Below are positions 19,639 to 27,819 of a stretch of 61,628 nucleotides of DNA, one piece after another. Position numbers and translations under genes: made by a program. The stretch is from assembly GCF_000502875.1 (NCBI RefSeq), contig NZ_AYWX01000001.1, positions 435,553-497,180 of the forward strand. Direction: 5' to 3'. Each line of letters opens with the position of its first letter. Position 1 is the stretch's first letter. A model generated the notes under the pieces. The model did not search any database and was not told where the DNA came from. It worked only from the letters and a program-made list of their open reading frames with translations. This stretch comes from Mesorhizobium sp. L2C084A000. Lineage in GTDB: Bacteria; Pseudomonadota; Alphaproteobacteria; Rhizobiales; Rhizobiaceae.

Positions 19639-20889
19639 ATGATCACCCTCACCTATCGCATCGAAACGCCTGGAAGCATCGAAGCGTTGGCCGCCAAGAT
19701 CGCCAGCGACCAGTCGACCGGCACCTTCGTCGCGCTGCCCGGCGAGACCGAAGAGCTGAAGGCCCGGGTGGCGGCGCGCGTGCTGGCGATCCGGCCTCTG
19801 CCCGATGCCGAGCGGCCGTCACTTCCCGATGACGGCAGCGGGCCGTTCAAACGCGCCGATGTCGACATCGCCTTTCCGTTCGATGCCATCGGCACCGACC
19901 TTTCGGCGCTGATGACCATCGCCATCGGCGGCACCTATTCGATCAAGGGCCTCACCGGGATCCGCGTCGTCGACATGAAGCTGCCGGAGGATTTTCGCGG
20001 CGCGCATCCCGGCCCACAGTTCGGTGTCGCCGGCAGCCGCCGACTGACCGGTGTGACGGACCGCCCGATCATCGGCACCATCGTCAAGCCGGCGCTCGGG
20101 CTGCGGCCGCACGAGACGGCGGCAATGGTGGCGGAACTGATCGCCGCCGGCGTCGATTTCATCAAGGATGACGAGAAGCTGATGAGCCCGGCCTATTCGC
20201 CGCTGTCGGAGCGGGTGAAGGCAATCATGCCGCTGATCCTCGACCATAAGCAGAAGACCGGCAAGAAAGTGATGTATGCCTTCGGCATTTCGCATGCCGA
20301 CCCGGATGAGATGATGCGCAACCACGATCTGGTGGCGAAGGCCGGCGGCAATTGCGCTGTTGTCAACATCAATTCGATCGGGCTCAGTGGCATGGCGTTC
20401 CTGAGGAAGCGCTCCAGTCTGGTGCTGCATGCTCACCGCAACGGCTGGGACATCCTCACCCGGCACCCCGGGCTAGGTATGGGCTTCAAGGTCTGGCAGC
20501 AATTCTGGCGACTGCTCGGCGTCGACCAATTCCAGATCAACGGCATCGCCTCGAAATATTGGGAGCCGGATGACTCCTTCGTCGAGTCGTTCAAGGCGGT
20601 GACGACGCCGATCTTCTCACCTGAGGACTGCGCCTTGCCGGTCGCCGGCTCCGGCCAGTGGGGAGGGCAGGCGCCCGAGACATATGCGCGGACCGGCCGG
20701 ACCGTCGATCTTCTCTATCTCTGCGGCGGTGGCATCGTCAGCCATCCGGACGGGCCGGGCGCCGGCGTGCGTGCCGTGCAGCAAGCCTGGCAGGCGGCGG
20801 TCGACGGCATTCCGCTTGCCGACTTCGCCCTGAACCACCCTGAACTGGCGCGGTCGATCGAAAAATTCGGCGACGGCAAGGCAGCCTGA
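19639..20889 (+). CDS. oiaX: RuBisCO-like protein, 3-oxo-isoapionate-4-phosphate decarboxylase or transcarboxylase/hydrolase
   Basis: A 416-residue RuBisCO-like large subunit. Visible active-site elements are GTIVKP (Lys150, the K175 equivalent), GVDFIKDDE (Lys176 to be carbamylated, with Asp178 and Glu179 as magnesium ligands), HAHR (His264), SGQWGG and GGGIVSHP for phosphate binding. The RuBisCO small subunit and phosphoribulokinase are absent, so this is not carbon fixation. In D-apiose catabolism such proteins act on 3-oxo-isoapionate 4-phosphate. One type decarboxylates it to L-erythrulose 1-phosphate; another yields 3-phosphoglycerate and glycolate. The neighbouring C4-phosphate isomerase genes favour decarboxylation. 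The symbol is assigned by analogy. Confidence 0.82.
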   Translation: MITLTYRIETPGSIEALAAKIASDQSTGTFVALPGETEELKARVAARVLAIRPLPDAERPSLPDDGSGPFKRADVDIAFPFDAIGTDLSALMTIAIGGTYSIKGLTGIRVVDMKLPEDFRGAHPGPQFGVAGSRRLTGVTDRPIIGTIVKPALGLRPHETAAMVAELIAAGVDFIKDDEKLMSPAYSPLSERVKAIMPLILDHKQKTGKKVMYAFGISHADPDEMMRNHDLVAKAGGNCAVVNINSIGLSGMAFLRKRSSLVLHAHRNGWDILTRHPGLGMGFKVWQQFWRLLGVDQFQINGIASKYWEPDDSFVESFKAVTTPIFSPEDCALPVAGSGQWGGQAPETYARTGRTVDLLYLCGGGIVSHPDGPGAGVRAVQQAWQAAVDGIPLADFALNHPELARSIEKFGDGKAA

Positions 20890-20893
20890 AGCC

Positions 20894-22228
20894 ATGCAGA
20901 ACCTGCTTCTCAGCTATTATGGCGACGACCTGACCGGCTCGACCGATGTCATGGAGGCGCTTGAGCTCGGCGGCGTGCCGACCGTGCTGTTCATGCGCCA
21001 GCCGGACGATGCCTTGCTTTCGCGGTTTGCCCATTGCCGGGCGATCGGCCTCGCCGGCACCAGCCGCAGCGAGACGCCGCAGTGGATGGACATGCATCTG
21101 CGCGATGCCTTTGCCTGGCTGAAGACACTCAACGCCGCGATCTGCCACTACAAGGTTTGCTCGACCTTCGATTCCAGCCCAACGGTCGGCAGCATCGGCC
21201 GGGCCATCGAGGTCGGCCGCTCGGTGTTCGCGCAGGATAGTGTGCCGCTGCTGGTCGGCGCGCCGCAGCTCAAGCGCTACACCGCCTTCGGCCATCTATT
21301 CGCCGCCTATCGCGACCAATATTTCCGCATCGATCGCCACCCTGTGATGAGCCGCCATCCGACGACGCCGATGGATGAGGCCGATCTCCTGATCCATCTG
21401 TCGCGGCAGACGGCGCTGAGCTCCGGGCTGATCGACCTTGCAACGCTGCAGTCCGCGTCGCGATCGGCCGCGTTCGATCGCCTGACCGGAAACGGCACCC
21501 CCATCGTGCTTCTCGATGTCGACAATCTGGAAACGCAGGCTCTGGCCGGCAAGGAGATCTGGCGCGTTCGCAAGCCAGGCGGTTCTTTTGTCGTCGGCTC
21601 GTCCGGGGTCGAGTATGCATTGCTGGCCGAATGGGCGTCGAATGACATTGTCGGCGCTGGACAAGGTTTTACGCCGCCGGGCGCAGCCGAGCGGATAGCC
21701 GTCGTGTCGGGCAGTTGTTCGCCGACCACCGAGCGGCAGATCCGGCATGCCCTGACCGACGGTTTCGACGGCATCGAGGTCGATCCCGTCGAGCTGGTTT
21801 CGGAGTCTTCGCAGCAGGCGATCGCGCGCGCAACGGCAAGCGGCCGTGCCAGTCTGCAAGCCGGGCGCAGCGTCATCCTCTACACCGCGCTTGGCCCCGA
21901 TGCCGACAGGGGCGCCGAAATCGACCGGCAGGAAGGCGCCCGCCACAGGCTTGGCCGCGGCCTTGGAGAAATCCTTCGCAGCCTGACGATCGAACAGAAT
22001 TTGCGGCGCGTGGTCATTGCCGGCGGCGACACGTCGAGCCACGCACTCGGCGAGATGGGTGTCGATGCCCTGACAATTCGCATGCCGCTGCCCGCTTCGC
22101 CTGGCTCGCCGCTCTGCGTTGCCCACTCGCGCGTCAAGGCGATCGACGGCTTGGAGGTCGCGCTCAAGGGCGGCCAGGTCGGAACCGATCGCTATTTCTC
22201 AGCCATCCGCGACGGCCTCGGCACTTGA
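20894..22228 (+). CDS. oiaK: 3-oxo-isoapionate kinase (OiaK-like, DUF1537 four-carbon acid sugar kinase)
   Basis: A 444-residue DUF1537 kinase. The N-terminal domain begins with the conserved YYGDDLTGSTD (Asp11, Asp12), which binds the sugar acid. The C-terminal nucleotide-binding domain has SGSCSPTTERQI and the GGDTSSHAL phosphate loop. It starts 4 bp after the RuBisCO-like gene, so the two are co-transcribed and probably act consecutively: the kinase makes 3-oxo-isoapionate 4-phosphate for the RuBisCO-like enzyme. Related DUF1537 kinases act on 3-oxo-tetronates, but the apiose-pathway neighbours make the assignment specific. Confidence 0.8.
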   Translation: MQNLLLSYYGDDLTGSTDVMEALELGGVPTVLFMRQPDDALLSRFAHCRAIGLAGTSRSETPQWMDMHLRDAFAWLKTLNAAICHYKVCSTFDSSPTVGSIGRAIEVGRSVFAQDSVPLLVGAPQLKRYTAFGHLFAAYRDQYFRIDRHPVMSRHPTTPMDEADLLIHLSRQTALSSGLIDLATLQSASRSAAFDRLTGNGTPIVLLDVDNLETQALAGKEIWRVRKPGGSFVVGSSGVEYALLAEWASNDIVGAGQGFTPPGAAERIAVVSGSCSPTTERQIRHALTDGFDGIEVDPVELVSESSQQAIARATASGRASLQAGRSVILYTALGPDADRGAEIDRQEGARHRLGRGLGEILRSLTIEQNLRRVVIAGGDTSSHALGEMGVDALTIRMPLPASPGSPLCVAHSRVKAIDGLEVALKGGQVGTDRYFSAIRDGLGT

Positions 22229-22359
22229 ACCAGCCGACACCTGGATTTCAGGAGCCGCTGTGCGAGAGCACTTCAACACGCGAAATGCGCCTTGCCGGGT
22301 GGAAATCCCGGTAACACCCGGTACTATCTGCGAAAATGCCGAAATCGGGAGGACGTCGG

Positions 22360-23367
22360 GTGCAGACCAAGAAGATCATCAACGATGGCAACCGCGCCGT
22401 TGACGAGATGCTGGAAGGCATCCTGGCAGCGCATCCCCGCCATCTCAAAAGCGTGGACGGCAGTCCACGCTCCATCATCGCCCGCGACGGACCGCGCCAG
22501 GGCAAGGTGGGCCTCGTGATTGGCGGCGGTTCGGGCCACGAGCCGAGCTTTCTCGGCTTTGTCGGCAAGGGATTGGCTGACGCTGCGGCCATCGGCAATG
22601 TCTTTGCCTCGCCGCCGCCGGACCCGATCCTCGAATGCGCCAAGGCAGTCAGCGGCGGCGCCGGCGTGCTCTTCATGTACGGCAATTATGCCGGCGACGT
22701 GATGAATTTCGACATGGCGGCCGAGATGGCCGCCATGGACGACATCGAGGTGCGCACGGTGCTGAGCACCGACGACGTCGCCTCGGCACCGCGCGACCAG
22801 CGGCACAAGAGGCGCGGCGTCGCCGGCAATTTCTTCATCTTCAAGGCGGCCGGCGCCGCCTGCGACCGGATGTTGTCCTTCGACGAATGCGAGCGCGTCG
22901 CCGGCAAGGCCAACGACCATACCTTCACCATGGGCGTGGCGCTGTCGCCCTGTTCGCTGCCGCAGACCCGCCGGCCGAATTTCGAGATCGGCCCGGACGA
23001 GATGGAGATCGGCATGGGCATCCACGGCGAGCCCGGCATCGCGCGCGAAAAGTTGAAAACAGCCGACGAGATCACCGACGAGATGCTGGACAGGATTCTC
23101 GACGAGATGGCGCCGGCGCGCGGCGACAAGGTCGCGGTGCTCGTCAATTCGCTGGGCTCGACGCCGCTGATGGAACTCTACATCATGAACCGGCGCGTGA
23201 AGCAGAGGCTCGATGAGATCGGTGTGTCCATACACGCAAGCTGGGTCGGCAATTACTGCACCTCGCTCGAAATGGCCGGGGCCTCGATCACTCTGCATCG
23301 GCTGGACGGCGAGTTGCAGACGATGCTGGACCACCCCTGCGACTGCGCCATGTTTCGCGCCGGCTAA
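22360..23367 (+). CDS. dhaK: DhaK-type dihydroxyacetone/L-erythrulose kinase subunit
   Basis: A 335-residue DhaK domain protein. It has GGGSGHEPSF near the N terminus, GNYAGD, and the substrate-binding histidine in GIHGEPG, so the ketose-binding site looks intact. A GTG at 22360 is chosen as start because it follows a GGGAGG ribosome site by 8 bases and gives the normal DhaK N terminus (KKIINDG). An in-frame ATG at 22336 has no such site. With the DhaL gene 27 bp downstream it makes a two-subunit kinase. In this context the substrate could be L-erythrulose or dihydroxyacetone. No DhaM phosphotransferase gene is seen, so ATP is the likely donor. Confidence 0.82.
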   Translation: MQTKKIINDGNRAVDEMLEGILAAHPRHLKSVDGSPRSIIARDGPRQGKVGLVIGGGSGHEPSFLGFVGKGLADAAAIGNVFASPPPDPILECAKAVSGGAGVLFMYGNYAGDVMNFDMAAEMAAMDDIEVRTVLSTDDVASAPRDQRHKRRGVAGNFFIFKAAGAACDRMLSFDECERVAGKANDHTFTMGVALSPCSLPQTRRPNFEIGPDEMEIGMGIHGEPGIAREKLKTADEITDEMLDRILDEMAPARGDKVAVLVNSLGSTPLMELYIMNRRVKQRLDEIGVSIHASWVGNYCTSLEMAGASITLHRLDGELQTMLDHPCDCAMFRAG

Positions 23368-23394
23368 ACCCACTTCTGTGGCAAGGACTAAGAC

Positions 23395-24036
23395 ATGACG
23401 ACAATCGACACCGCCCGCCTTGTCGCGATGTTCGCGGCGATCGCAACCGCCATGTCGGCCGACAGGGACCGACTATGCGCGCTTGACGGAGTTATCGGCG
23501 ACGCCGACCACGGCATCGCGATGGAGCTTGGATTTTCCGCGGCACGCGATGCAGTCGCCGCACTGGACACCGAGGCCACTGATCCGACCACCTTGCTGAA
23601 CACGGCGGCAAAGTCGTTCCTGAATGCGGTTGGCGCCTCCTCCGGTCCGCTCTATGCGACCGCGTTCATGCGCGCCGCGGCAGCCGTCAAGGGCAAGACG
23701 ACGCTCGACGACGCGGACGTGGTCACTCTGTTCCAGGCGATGGCCAAAGGCATTCAGGATCGCGGCAAGGCCGAGCCAGGCGAAAAGACGATGATCGATG
23801 CATGGGCGCCGGCTGCGCAGGCGGCGGGCGAAGCGCTGACCTCCGGCAAGGATCTGGCGGGCAGTCTCGAAGCTGCTGCACAAGCGGCAAACGCCGGCGC
23901 GGAGGCGACCAAGTCGATGGTCGCCACCAAGGGCCGGGCATCGCGCCTCGGCGAACGCTCGCTTGGCCACATGGACCCGGGCGCCGCCTCCGCCGTGACC
24001 GTGATCGAGGCGATGCGGGTCGCCTTGACCACCTGA
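23395..24036 (+). CDS. dhaL: DhaL-type kinase nucleotide-binding subunit
   Basis: A 213-residue helical DhaL protein. It has the magnesium-coordinating aspartates in GDADHG (near residue 40), the GASSGPLY loop and a C-terminal HMDPGA segment. It supplies the ATP/ADP site for the DhaK subunit encoded just upstream. It is the last gene of the plus-strand run that starts with the RuBisCO-like gene and ends 22 bp from the convergent rpiB-type gene. It probably phosphorylates free L-erythrulose or dihydroxyacetone formed in C4 sugar metabolism. Confidence 0.82.
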   Translation: MTTIDTARLVAMFAAIATAMSADRDRLCALDGVIGDADHGIAMELGFSAARDAVAALDTEATDPTTLLNTAAKSFLNAVGASSGPLYATAFMRAAAAVKGKTTLDDADVVTLFQAMAKGIQDRGKAEPGEKTMIDAWAPAAQAAGEALTSGKDLAGSLEAAAQAANAGAEATKSMVATKGRASRLGERSLGHMDPGAASAVTVIEAMRVALTT

Positions 24037-24058
24037 TCAGTAACGGGCCTTCCGCGCC

Positions 24059-24496
24059 TCAGCGCTTGGCGTCGAGCTTGTCGATGGCCTGCACGTTTGT
24101 GGCGGAGGGGCCATTCGGATCGAACTCCGAGGCCAACCATGCGTCGGCGATCGATTTCGCCAGTTCGGGACCGATGACGCGGGCGCCCATGGTGATGATC
24201 TGGGCGTTATTGGACTTGGCGGCGCGCTCAGCGGAATAGGTGTCGTGGGTCAATGCGGCGCGAATGCCCGGGACCTTGTTGGCGGAGATGCTGACGCCGA
24301 TGCCGGTGCCGCAAAACAGGATGGCCCGGTCGTAATTGCCGTCGAGAATTTCGTGGCCGACCGAGGCGGCGATATCGGCGTAGAATCCGGCCTGGCTTAG
24401 GTCGACGACCTGCAGTTCCGGCTTGGTGGCGAGATGCTTGGCGATGACGTCGAGCAACGGCTTGCCGGCGCTGTCGGCTCCGAGTGCGATCTTCAT
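24059..24496 (-). CDS. eryI: RpiB-family D-erythrulose-4-phosphate isomerase (EryI/DerI-like)
   Basis: A 145-residue RpiB/LacAB-family aldose-ketose isomerase. It starts with [11 protein letters not shown] and has the catalytic cysteine in LFCGTGIG plus the conserved [13 protein letters not shown] segment. In alphaproteobacterial erythritol catabolism the RpiB paralogue converts D-erythrulose 4-phosphate to D-erythrose 4-phosphate for the pentose phosphate pathway. Its place after a TpiA paralogue at the end of the ery operon matches that role. It could equally complete the apiose branch if the RuBisCO-like enzyme makes L-erythrulose 1-phosphate. General ribose-5-phosphate isomerase is the alternative. 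Confidence 0.82.
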   Translation of the reverse strand: MKIALGADSAGKPLLDVIAKHLATKPELQVVDLSQAGFYADIAASVGHEILDGNYDRAILFCGTGIGVSISANKVPGIRAALTHDTYSAERAAKSNNAQIITMGARVIGPELAKSIADAWLASEFDPNGPSATNVQAIDKLDAKR

Positions 24497-24529
24497 GATG
24501 ATGAGCTCCTTTGCTTGGTCTTTTAGCGG

Positions 24530-25297
24530 TCAGCGCGCGATGGCGGCCGACGCCTTTTTCAGAATGTCGATATAGCCTTCCGCTTGCCACGCCGAGCGGC
24601 CGATGAACAGGCCATCGATATGCGGCTGGCCGATGAGTTCGGCCGCGTTGCCGGGATTGACGCTGCCGCCGTAAAGCACAGGCGGGGCAGCCGGCAGCCG
24701 GTCGGCGGCAACCTGCTTGATCAGCGCCTGCTGCCTGTCGGCATAGTCGGCGCTGGCGGGAATGCCCTTCTCGCCGATCGCCCAGACGGGCTCGTAGGCA
24801 AAGAGGATTTCAGCCTTCAGTTGATCGCCGCTCAGCTCTTGCAGCGCGCCGAGAACCTGTGCCGTCAACACCGCCTCGGCGCGGCCTGATTCACGCTCAG
24901 CCAACGTCTCGCCGACGCAAATCAGCGGCACGAACCCGTGCCTGACAGCGGCCGCCGTTTTCAGTCCCACAGTCGCGTCCGTTTCGCCGAAATGCTCGCG
25001 ACGCTCGCTATGGCCGAGTTCGATCACATCCAGCCCACAGTCTTTCAGCATCACTGGCGAGATCTCTCCCGTCCAGGCACCGGCGTCGGCCCAATGCATG
25101 TTCTGGGCGCCGACTTTCACGCGGGTGTTGGCCAGCGCCGCTTTGACCTGGCGCGCGGCGGTGAACGGCGGAATGACGAAAGGCTGTATCGCCTGATCGA
25201 AGTCAGGCACGAAGGCCGCCAACGCATCGGCGAACTGCAGCGCCTCGGCAAGCGTCTTGTTCATCTTCCAGCTCGTGCCGACCCAATATGGGGTCAT
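24530..25297 (-). CDS. eryH: Triosephosphate isomerase paralogue, tetrulose-phosphate isomerase (EryH/LerI-like)
   Basis: A 255-residue triosephosphate-isomerase-fold protein. It carries the catalytic lysine in SWKMNK, histidine in ELGHSERR, glutamate in AYEPVWAIG and phosphate loop GGSVNPGNA. The ATG at 25297 follows an AAGGAG site and gives the normal N terminus; the frame continues 22 codons upstream. In erythritol and L-erythrulose catabolism such TpiA paralogues move the carbonyl of a tetrulose phosphate to give D-erythrulose 4-phosphate. The neighbouring RpiB gene takes the product. A housekeeping TPI role is less likely inside this operon. Confidence 0.82.
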   Translation of the reverse strand: MTPYWVGTSWKMNKTLAEALQFADALAAFVPDFDQAIQPFVIPPFTAARQVKAALANTRVKVGAQNMHWADAGAWTGEISPVMLKDCGLDVIELGHSERREHFGETDATVGLKTAAAVRHGFVPLICVGETLAERESGRAEAVLTAQVLGALQELSGDQLKAEILFAYEPVWAIGEKGIPASADYADRQQALIKQVAADRLPAAPPVLYGGSVNPGNAAELIGQPHIDGLFIGRSAWQAEGYIDILKKASAAIAR

Positions 25298-25363
25298 TCT
25301 TTTCTCCTTCAACGCGCGTTTTTCCTGGCCACCATCGGTGCCGGCGTCTAGCCAGCATTTCAC

Positions 25364-26302
25364 TCAAGCCCGAGGCTTGAGACTGTCGCGACCGCTGTCG
25401 ATATGAGGCGCCCAGAAATCCACCGACTCGCGGATCATCTCGATAACCTGATGGTCGACTGGTTCCCTCTCCCTGAAGGAAAGTTCAAGGCAAATTTCAT
25501 TGTCGGTTCCACCGCCCTGCCGAACCGCGTCCAGCAACTTCTGCGGCACTATGCGGCCATCCTTGTTGTAGGCGGCCGTGAACGGCCAGTGCCCGCCCTT
25601 ATTCATCGACGACTGCTTGATGTGGATGATCGGCGATTGCAAGGGAAACGCTTTCGCCCAGGCATAGGGATCGGTGTCGGCAGGGTTGGGCGAAGTGACG
25701 TCGCCATGGTCGATGTCGACCATCATTTTCATCGGTATGGGCAGCTTCGCCGCGTCGATGGCGCCTTGCAGCGTGGCGCAGCTTTCGATCGTGTGGCCGA
25801 ACTCGCGGCCGACCGACATCGGCTCCCAGAACAGGTATGTCAGACCCGCCGCCTTGGCGTGTTCGGCCACCTCGCGCCAGCATTCGAGGGCGATATCGAG
25901 AAGCACTGCCCGCCGTTGCGGATCGTCAAAGTCCTTGTGGGTGAAGATGGCGAACTGCGTGCCCATGCCCGACGCACCGAGTTCCGCGGAAATATCGGCG
26001 AAGGTCTTGAACCAGTCGACATAGTAGCGCCGGACATCCGCGTCCGGATGGCCGAAGTGATTGAGCCGGCCATAAGGTCCGGTCATGCCGGAGGTGATCC
26101 GCACGCCGGTCCGCGAAAGCGCCCTGTCGAACAGGCGCAGGAATTTGGCAATCGTTGCCGCCGGCCAGCCCGGATTGACGAATTCATGCGTCAGCTGCAC
26201 GTCGCGGATACCGATGCCATAGGCAATCGCGTCGATCAAATCGTCCGGATCGGCGAAACGGTTGACCAGCGGATTGGTGTTGAGGGAAAGCGTGAAGGCC
26301 AT
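25364..26302 (-). CDS. eryC: Sugar-phosphate isomerase/epimerase TIM-barrel protein (EryC-like)
   Basis: A 312-residue xylose-isomerase-like TIM barrel (AP_endonuc_2 fold). Likely metal ligands lie in FWEPMSVGRE, MVDIDHGD, IIHIKQS and the late CLELSFRERE. Its start overlaps the eryB stop (TGATG). In the Brucella-type pathway EryC racemises L-3-tetrulose 4-phosphate, the EryB product. The order kinase, dehydrogenase, TIM barrel, TpiA, RpiB supports EryC. An alternative worth keeping is a 3-oxo-isoapionate decarboxylase, another enzyme I recall as having this fold in D-apiose catabolism. Operon position makes EryC the better call. Confidence 0.75.
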   Translation of the reverse strand: MAFTLSLNTNPLVNRFADPDDLIDAIAYGIGIRDVQLTHEFVNPGWPAATIAKFLRLFDRALSRTGVRITSGMTGPYGRLNHFGHPDADVRRYYVDWFKTFADISAELGASGMGTQFAIFTHKDFDDPQRRAVLLDIALECWREVAEHAKAAGLTYLFWEPMSVGREFGHTIESCATLQGAIDAAKLPIPMKMMVDIDHGDVTSPNPADTDPYAWAKAFPLQSPIIHIKQSSMNKGGHWPFTAAYNKDGRIVPQKLLDAVRQGGGTDNEICLELSFREREPVDHQVIEMIRESVDFWAPHIDSGRDSLKPRA

Positions 26303-27819
26303 CAGTCTGCCGTCGCCATGATGTTATCGAACCAGTCTTCGAATGCTTTCCGCTCGGCCGCATTGAGATGCAGGCCATGTTTGGTGCGGCGTTCCAGAAT
26401 ATCGGCTGATGTGCCGGCCCATTCGGTCTCGGCCAGGAACCTTGCCTCCCGCTCATACAGGTCGGGACCGAAGCGGCGGCCGAGATCCGCCTCGCGCTGT
26501 GCGCCGGCGAGCAATTGCCTGGCACGGGTGCCGTAGCTTCGAGCGTAGTGCTTCACCAGCGACGGGCTGAGCCATGAAAACTCGGAATGCAGATCGCTCA
26601 GGAACTGCTCGAAGTCCGCATTGGGCAGGTCGCCTCCCGGCAAGGGAATTTTGGCCGTCCAGGCTTTCTTCATCGTCGGAAAAAACGGCTGGATCTTTTC
26701 CAGCGCGTGTTCCGACAGCTTGCGGAATGTGGTGATCTTGCCGCCGAATACCGAAAGCAGCGGTGCGGTGCCGTTGGAGGCGTCGAGTTCGAAAATGTAG
26801 TCGCGCGTCACCGCGCTTGGATTGTCGGCATTGTCGTCATAGAGCGGACGCACACCGGAGAAGCTGTAGACGACGTCCTGTGGCGTCAGCTGCCGCTTGA
26901 AATAGCGATTGACCACCTTGATCAGATAGTCGACTTCGCTGGCCTCGGCCGCCACTTCCTCGGGCCTGCCTTCGTAGGGAATGTCGGTGGTGCCGATCAG
27001 CGCCAGATCGTTCTCGTACGGGTTGACGAATATCACCCGCTTGTCGTTGTTCTGAATGAGATAGGCCTGCCGCCCCTCCCAGAATTTGGGCACGACGATA
27101 TGACTGCCTTTCACCAGGCGAACATTGCGGGTGGAGTTCTGCCCGGCGACTCGGCTGACAATGTCGTTGACCCACGGCCCGGCCGCGTTGACCAGCGCCC
27201 GCGCCCGGACCTTCGTCACCGCACCCGTGCGACCATCCTGCATGTCGATCGACCATAGTCCGTTTTCGCGGCGGGCCGCGACACAGGCGGTGCGCGTGAG
27301 CACTCTGGCACCGCGCTGCCTGGCATCCAGGGCGTTGAGCAGCACCAGGCGCGCATCGTCGACCCAGCAGTCGGAATATTCGAAACCGCGCTTGAATTCG
27401 TCCTTGATCGGCGCGCCTTCCGGCGCAGTCCTGAGGTTCAGTGTTCGTGTCCCCGGCAGGCGTTTACGGCCGCCAAGGTGGTCGTAGAGAAACAGCCCGA
27501 GCCGGACCAGCCATGCCGGCCTGTCTTGCGGGCTGTGCGGAAGAACGAAGCGCATCGGCCAGATGATGTGCGGCGCTGCCTCGAGCAGCACCTCGCGTTC
27601 GATCAGTGCTTCGCGAACCAGCCGGAATTCATAATATTCGAGGTAGCGCAGGCCGCCATGCACCAGTTTGCCGGAGCGCGAGCTCGTGCCTTGCGCGAGA
27701 TCGTCCTTTTCGCACAGGATGACGGACAGCCCGCGACCTGCCGCATCACGCGCTATGCCGGCTCCATTGACGCCGCCGCCGATCACGAAGAGATCGACGA
27801 CATCTGTTGTATTGCTCAA
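26302..27819 (-). CDS. eryB: Erythritol-phosphate dehydrogenase (EryB-like, GlpD family)
   Basis: A 505-residue FAD-dependent dehydrogenase of the glycerol-3-phosphate dehydrogenase family. It has VIGGGVNGAG at the N terminus, the TSSRSGKLVHGGLRYLE stretch typical of GlpD, and a C-terminal DAO_C domain. There is no suitable ATG. A TTG at 27819, behind an AGGAG site and overlapping the eryA stop as TTGA, gives the correct family length. EryB oxidises L-erythritol 4-phosphate to L-3-tetrulose 4-phosphate and passes electrons to the quinone pool at the membrane. A second, longer GlpD-like gene lies at 35284. Confidence 0.85.
   Translation of the reverse strand: MSNTTDVVDLFVIGGGVNGAGIARDAAGRGLSVILCEKDDLAQGTSSRSGKLVHGGLRYLEYYEFRLVREALIEREVLLEAAPHIIWPMRFVLPHSPQDRPAWLVRLGLFLYDHLGGRKRLPGTRTLNLRTAPEGAPIKDEFKRGFEYSDCWVDDARLVLLNALDARQRGARVLTRTACVAARRENGLWSIDMQDGRTGAVTKVRARALVNAAGPWVNDIVSRVAGQNSTRNVRLVKGSHIVVPKFWEGRQAYLIQNNDKRVIFVNPYENDLALIGTTDIPYEGRPEEVAAEASEVDYLIKVVNRYFKRQLTPQDVVYSFSGVRPLYDDNADNPSAVTRDYIFELDASNGTAPLLSVFGGKITTFRKLSEHALEKIQPFFPTMKKAWTAKIPLPGGDLPNADFEQFLSDLHSEFSWLSPSLVKHYARSYGTRARQLLAGAQREADLGRRFGPDLYEREARFLAETEWAGTSADILERRTKHGLHLNAAERKAFEDWFDNIMATAD

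Noticed and set aside
19639..20889. Carbon-fixing RuBisCO
   Set aside because: No small-subunit or phosphoribulokinase gene is present, and the neighbours are D-apiose genes. The sequence reads as a RuBisCO-like protein.
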